This document shows positions 60,221 to 64,000 of a stretch of 64,000 bases of DNA, piece by piece. Positions within the stretch are counted from its first letter, which is position 1. Each line of letters opens with the position of its first letter. Under the pieces are notes generated by a model, which did no database searches, was not told the DNA's origin, and saw only the letters and a list, made by a program, of their open reading frames with translations. The position numbers were made by a program, and so were the translations under genes. The stretch comes from an uncultured Sulfurovum sp. (GTDB lineage Bacteria > Campylobacterota > Campylobacteria > Campylobacterales > Sulfurovaceae), in contig CACVAS010000057.1 of the NCBI GenBank assembly GCA_902727855.1, positions 62,001-126,000 of the forward strand, written 5' to 3'.

Positions 60221-61326
60221 ATTTCAAGAATGATCTTTTTGAACTTGTAACACTATTTGTAGCTTTTGTATTGCTTCTAGGGCTATATGATGTAATCGAA
60301 TTTAAAAGTGTAACTATAATCCAAGTTCTACAAGGTTTAGCTGGAGTTTTAACAATTTATCTAGTATATCTTAGATTTAAAACTACAGATAATATTCAAA
60401 AAGAAACTGCTAGGCATTTTGCCATAGATAATGAATTTAAAAGTTTTATAGAATCAACAAAACTTCTTACAGATAAAGATTCTTCTGTAGCAGCTAAAAT
60501 ATCTGCATTATACTTACTATATGATTTATCTAAAATACATCCTAAAAAAACTGCAAGAATAATACAAGTTATCAATAAAGAGTTACAACCTTTATTTATG
60601 TGTATTGAAAATAGTTGCAGTGAAAAAACAAGAACAAAAAGACTTACAAAATTGAAAAAGCAGGATAGAAAAAAAATACTATTTTATGAGTATGAAAACC
60701 AAGACTTATTGTCATTTAATATAGATAATATATCTTTAATACAAACTATAAAAGAGTGGAGATATAAAGGAAATAATACTCAAAAAATTATTTCAGTTGC
60801 ATTAGATATTATAAAGAAAATATCAATTACTACTCTTCAAAATGAAAAAAAATATATTGATATGTCCAATAGTATAATTTTTGATGTTGATGTCACATTT
60901 AATAAGGGATTGAAATTTAAAAGTCCTCACTATCCAACAGAAAATTTAATTTTTTTAAATTGTGTATTAACTGATGAGAATGATTTTTCTAATACGACTT
61001 ATCACAATTCTAAATTTATAAATTGTAACCTTTCAAATGCTAGTTTTAAAAATGCTAATTTGTGGGGAAGCTCTTTTATAAATTGTAACTTAAATGATAC
61101 TAATTTTTATGAAACAGAATGTGAAGGTGTTGAGTTTAAAAAATGTAAAAATTTAAATCTTCAACAAATAAATGAAATGAAATTTAAGGGTAAGACAGAA
61201 AGAAAAGTAGATTATCTGTTTATAATTTCTGAAGAAGATGGGAATGACCTAGAATTAGCTGAGAATTCTTATTTTAAGACAGTACAAGAATATAATAGTT
61301 GGAAAAATTGTGATAAAAATTATTAA
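60217..61326 (+). CDS. Membrane protein with C-terminal pentapeptide repeats
   Basis: 369 residues. Two N-terminal helices (about 10-27 and 34-52), a helical cytosolic middle part, and a pentapeptide-repeat segment (about 255-310: FSNTTYHNSKFINCNLSNAS and then FKNANLWGSSFINCNLNDTN). The repeat count is low (about ten). Pentapeptide-repeat proteins include gyrase-protecting immunity factors (Qnr, McbG, AlbG), but many have other roles; the membrane anchor here is atypical for gyrase protection. It overlaps the UvrA-like gene by 17 nt. Confidence 0.8.
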   Translation: MNFKNDLFELVTLFVAFVLLLGLYDVIEFKSVTIIQVLQGLAGVLTIYLVYLRFKTTDNIQKETARHFAIDNEFKSFIESTKLLTDKDSSVAAKISALYLLYDLSKIHPKKTARIIQVINKELQPLFMCIENSCSEKTRTKRLTKLKKQDRKKILFYEYENQDLLSFNIDNISLIQTIKEWRYKGNNTQKIISVALDIIKKISITTLQNEKKYIDMSNSIIFDVDVTFNKGLKFKSPHYPTENLIFLNCVLTDENDFSNTTYHNSKFINCNLSNASFKNANLWGSSFINCNLNDTNFYETECEGVEFKKCKNLNLQQINEMKFKGKTERKVDYLFIISEEDGNDLELAENSYFKTVQEYNSWKNCDKNY

Positions 61327-64000
61327 AGCTTCAGAAAACAACCTAAAAAATATCTCAGTAAATATCCCACAAAATAAAATAACTTCAGTTATTGGAGTGA
61401 GTGGTAGTGGGAAGTCGACACTTCTTTATAATGTTATGGCAAATGAATCTCAAAGAAGAGAAAAAATTGATAGTGGAAATGCTACTTGTGTAGATTTAGC
61501 ACTTAGAGCAAAGTTTGACAGTATTGAAAATCTACCATATTGTATAACTTTAAAACAGAGAGGATTATCTCAATCTATTAGCGCAACAATATCAACGATT
61601 ACAAAACTTCATGAGTTACTAAGAGAAGAATTTGTTAAATATGGAGATATTAAAGGGATTAATCAAACTATAATTACAAAACCAACTATAAATGGAATAA
61701 TAGAATTTATAAAAAAATATCATTTAAAAACAAAATTTGAATACTTTGCTGTAGTTTGTCAGTATAAATACACCAATGGTATAAATGAATTAAAAATATT
61801 AAGAGAAAACAATATTAAAGAAGCCATTTTTATCTCTTCTTTTGATAATAAAGAGAGAATTAAAAAAGTTAGTTCAGTAAAAAATCTTAGTGAAAAGTAT
61901 CATCATACTCTATTAGTACCGATCAATGAATTAGAAGATATAAAACAATATGAACAAATAGCATTAGAAGATTTCTATTTTAGAAGTAAAGATATAGAGT
62001 TTGATTTTCATATTGATTATCCTGATTTAGATGATGGTAAAATTTACCAAAAAAAATCGGTTGAACTTTTGAGCTTTAACTCTATCAGTATATTTGGTGG
62101 AAAATGTAAAGAGTGCAATGGTCATGGAAATGTTGAAAGTATTGATTGGGATAGTTTAATTAATAAAAATAAAAGATTAAATGAACCATTCCTGGTTTTA
62201 GAAGATAATGGAAAAGAGTGTTATAAATATATTGGTCTCTGTTTTGATAGTATTGCTAAAATTATAAAAAAAGAAAAAATAGATACACATAAAAGCTTCT
62301 TTGAAATTGATAGTATAGCAAGAGATATAGTTAAGAATATAATTGCACCCAAAATCTTAAAACATCAAGCTAAGGTAACTATTGGAAAATTTGTAAAAAC
62401 AATTACTTGTCCAACTTGTCATGGAACACGACTTAACTATAAAGCCAATGCCATTAAACTTCATAATAAAAGTATCAGTGAACTTTTAGAGTTTAAAATA
62501 GATGAACTTTATGAGTTTCTTAAAGAAAAAGATTTACATCATAAAAAGGTATTGACTATTTTGGAATCTTTAAAACTTGCTACACTAGGTTATTTAACCT
62601 TAGATAGAAGTACAGATACATTAAGTGGAGGAGAACTTCAACGGCTTAAATTTGCGATAGAATTAAATGGCGAGTATAAAAATCTACTTTATATTTTAGA
62701 TGAACCCTCTACTGGTCTACATCCTTATAATAATTTTCAGATGATAAATCTAATCCAAGAGTTGAAAAATAGAGGTAATACTATTATTATTAGTGAACAT
62801 AATCAAGACTATATACAAAACTCTGATTATATTATTGAACTGGGTGAAGGAAGTGGAAAGTCTGGTGGTAAGGTAATCTATACGGGAGATAAAAAAGAAT
62901 TCAATCAAATAGAGTATCAACGAAAAAGATTAAAAGTTAATTTAAATTATTCTATTGAACTCAATGGCGTTTCTGCTAACAATATCATTAATGAAGATTT
63001 TAAGATACCATTAAATTGTCTGGTTGCGATTAGTGGTATTAGTGGTAGTGGAAAATCATCGTTAATACATAAAGTATTAGTTCCAATACTTCAACAATAT
63101 ATTGAAGATAAAAGTTATGATAATTCCTTGGTTCAATCGGCTAATAATTTAGATAAAATAGAAGCTATTGTAGAACTTACTCAATCTCAAATAGGTATAA
63201 ACTCTCGTTCAATTGTAGCAACATACCTCAATATCTTTGATAAGATTAGAGATATTTTTGCTACAACAGAGGTGGCAAAAGAGTTTAATTTTGATAAAAG
63301 TTACTTTAGCTTTAATTCTTCATCAGGTGCTTGTGAAACATGTAATGGGTCAGCTGAAGTTGAAGATCAATTATGCTCAACTTGTTTAGGAGATAGATAT
63401 AAAGCCGAAGTTTTAGAAGTTAAGTATAATAATAGTTATAATATTATTGAATTATTAAATCTAACTATTGAAGAGTTGAGAGGCGTCTTAGATGATGAGA
63501 AATTGATATTTACTATTGATATACTTGAAAAACTTGGATTATCTCATTTAACTCTAGGACGAACCACCCCCACATTAAGTGGTGGAGAAGCTCAACGATT
63601 AAAATTTGCTAAAACAATAATAGAAAGTTACAAAAAGATAAAAAAAGGAAATTTCCTTTTTATTTTAGATGAACCAACTACAGGTTTAAATGGTAAAGAT
63701 ATTTTAAGAATATACGACATTTTTAAAGAAATTTTATTTTACGAAAACTCTATTATTATTATTGAACATAATTTAAATATTATAAAAAATAGTGACTATA
63801 TTATTGATATTGGATTAGGTAGCGGTAAGGATGGAGGTAAAAATTTATTTAGTGGTAGTTATGAAGAACTTGTACAACATAAAGAGTCTTTTACTGCTAA
63901 AGCATTTAGAGAAGAATTTAAAGAGTATCAAAAAATCCTATTTCATAACTTTAATTTAAAAGAAAAAGTTTATAAGAAAAAAGAATTAGACTATTGTCAT
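61310..64000 (+). CDS. Divergent UvrA-like ABC ATPase (3' end outside window)
   Basis: 897 codons visible, open to the edge. Tandem ABC halves: Walker A GVSGSGKST (from residue 29) and GISGSGKSS (from 576), signatures LSGGELQRLKF and LSGGEAQRLKF, Walker B LYILDEPSTGLHP and LFILDEPTTGLNG. Zinc pairs CKEC (266/269), CPTC (367/370), and CETC (675/678) with CSTC (689/692). The gap in the last pair is ten residues against about nineteen in E. coli UvrA, so it is a paralogue, not the repair enzyme. UvrA paralogues in antibiotic clusters (for example DrrC) give self-resistance. The start is probably GTG 61310 (GGA upstream). Confidence 0.85.
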   Translation, partial: MIKIIKASENNLKNISVNIPQNKITSVIGVSGSGKSTLLYNVMANESQRREKIDSGNATCVDLALRAKFDSIENLPYCITLKQRGLSQSISATISTITKLHELLREEFVKYGDIKGINQTIITKPTINGIIEFIKKYHLKTKFEYFAVVCQYKYTNGINELKILRENNIKEAIFISSFDNKERIKKVSSVKNLSEKYHHTLLVPINELEDIKQYEQIALEDFYFRSKDIEFDFHIDYPDLDDGKIYQKKSVELLSFNSISIFGGKCKECNGHGNVESIDWDSLINKNKRLNEPFLVLEDNGKECYKYIGLCFDSIAKIIKKEKIDTHKSFFEIDSIARDIVKNIIAPKILKHQAKVTIGKFVKTITCPTCHGTRLNYKANAIKLHNKSISELLEFKIDELYEFLKEKDLHHKKVLTILESLKLATLGYLTLDRSTDTLSGGELQRLKFAIELNGEYKNLLYILDEPSTGLHPYNNFQMINLIQELKNRGNTIIISEHNQDYIQNSDYIIELGEGSGKSGGKVIYTGDKKEFNQIEYQRKRLKVNLNYSIELNGVSANNIINEDFKIPLNCLVAISGISGSGKSSLIHKVLVPILQQYIEDKSYDNSLVQSANNLDKIEAIVELTQSQIGINSRSIVATYLNIFDKIRDIFATTEVAKEFNFDKSYFSFNSSSGACETCNGSAEVEDQLCSTCLGDRYKAEVLEVKYNNSYNIIELLNLTIEELRGVLDDEKLIFTIDILEKLGLSHLTLGRTTPTLSGGEAQRLKFAKTIIESYKKIKKGNFLFILDEPTTGLNGKDILRIYDIFKEILFYENSIIIIEHNLNIIKNSDYIIDIGLGSGKDGGKNLFSGSYEELVQHKESFTAKAFREEFKEYQKILFHNFNLKEKVYKKKELDYCH

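Noticed and set aside
1-64000. CRISPR array, tRNA or rRNA genes, intact insertion sequence or transposase
   Set aside because: I saw no regularly spaced repeats, no recognisable tRNA/rRNA segments and no transposase or integrase reading frame.

Overview
The window is a 64-kb piece of a low-GC bacterial chromosome with short intergenic gaps and many overlapping gene ends. The gene content points to Campylobacterota, most likely a Sulfurovum/Sulfurimonas-like sulfur-oxidising lineage. The main pointers are an HsrA (HP1043)-type orphan response regulator, stand-alone CmoB, RNase Y, a short FtsY, a split Mrp-type antiporter, and AAAAGGA-type ribosome binding sites with extended -10 promoters. The lineage is inferred from gene families, not from an rRNA. 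I saw no tRNA, rRNA, CRISPR array or intact insertion sequence. No stretch longer than 300 bases lacks a feature.

Layout, left to right. 1-7 kb: the end of a UspE-like stress protein, then an eight-gene Mrp/Mbh-type cation/proton antiporter operon with three ND4/ND5-like subunits. 7.1-10.9 kb: tesA plus a LolD/FtsX-type ABC exporter. 11-20 kb: two convergent sets of the predicted peptide-ligase system (transglutaminase, DUF2126, circularly permuted ATP-grasp, alpha-E). 20.2-22.4 kb: a haem-binding sensor kinase and its response regulator. 22.6-27 kb: formate/nitrite-family channel, cyanase, a PP2C-protein kinase fusion and an MFS transporter, with strong hairpins between the genes. 27-33 kb: redox, detoxification and periplasmic proteins, including a DUF3015/DUF4105/S41 group. 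33-39.5 kb: efflux adaptor, argD, TolC-like protein, midA, acpS and radA. 39.6-41 kb: a small accessory patch with an MNT/HEPN toxin-antitoxin pair whose toxin is frameshifted. 41-48.4 kb: housekeeping (plsC, ftsY, 5-FCL, rny, cyclophilin, cmoB, hsrA, thioesterase). 48.4-50.1 kb: a 1.6-kb defence/competition island (two tiny membrane ORFs, DUF433/DUF5615 toxin-antitoxin, an Imm11 immunity gene and a toxin stub) bounded by an imperfect direct repeat of about 70 bp made from the 3' ends of the two flanking genes. 50-58 kb: housekeeping (MBL hydrolase, DUF455, lpxK, argB, thrC, LysM/3D protein, ABC-F).

58.1-64 kb is the most unusual part: a very AT-rich, same-strand, tightly packed cluster. It holds a GRDP-like protein with a Cys-containing tail, a TauD-type Fe(II)/2-oxoglutarate oxygenase, a SAM methyltransferase, a membrane pentapeptide-repeat protein, and a divergent UvrA-like double ATPase that runs off the right edge. 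Two tailoring enzymes beside two families associated with self-protection of DNA or gyrase suggest an undescribed natural-product or modified-peptide system. This is inference.

Two sequence-level themes recur. First, several genes (tesA, the MFS gene, acpS, the MNT antitoxin, DUF455) have a -10 box 5-6 nt before the ATG and no Shine-Dalgarno, which predicts leaderless mRNAs. Second, convergent gene pairs share compact inverted repeats that often overlap the coding ends and probably act as two-way terminators.
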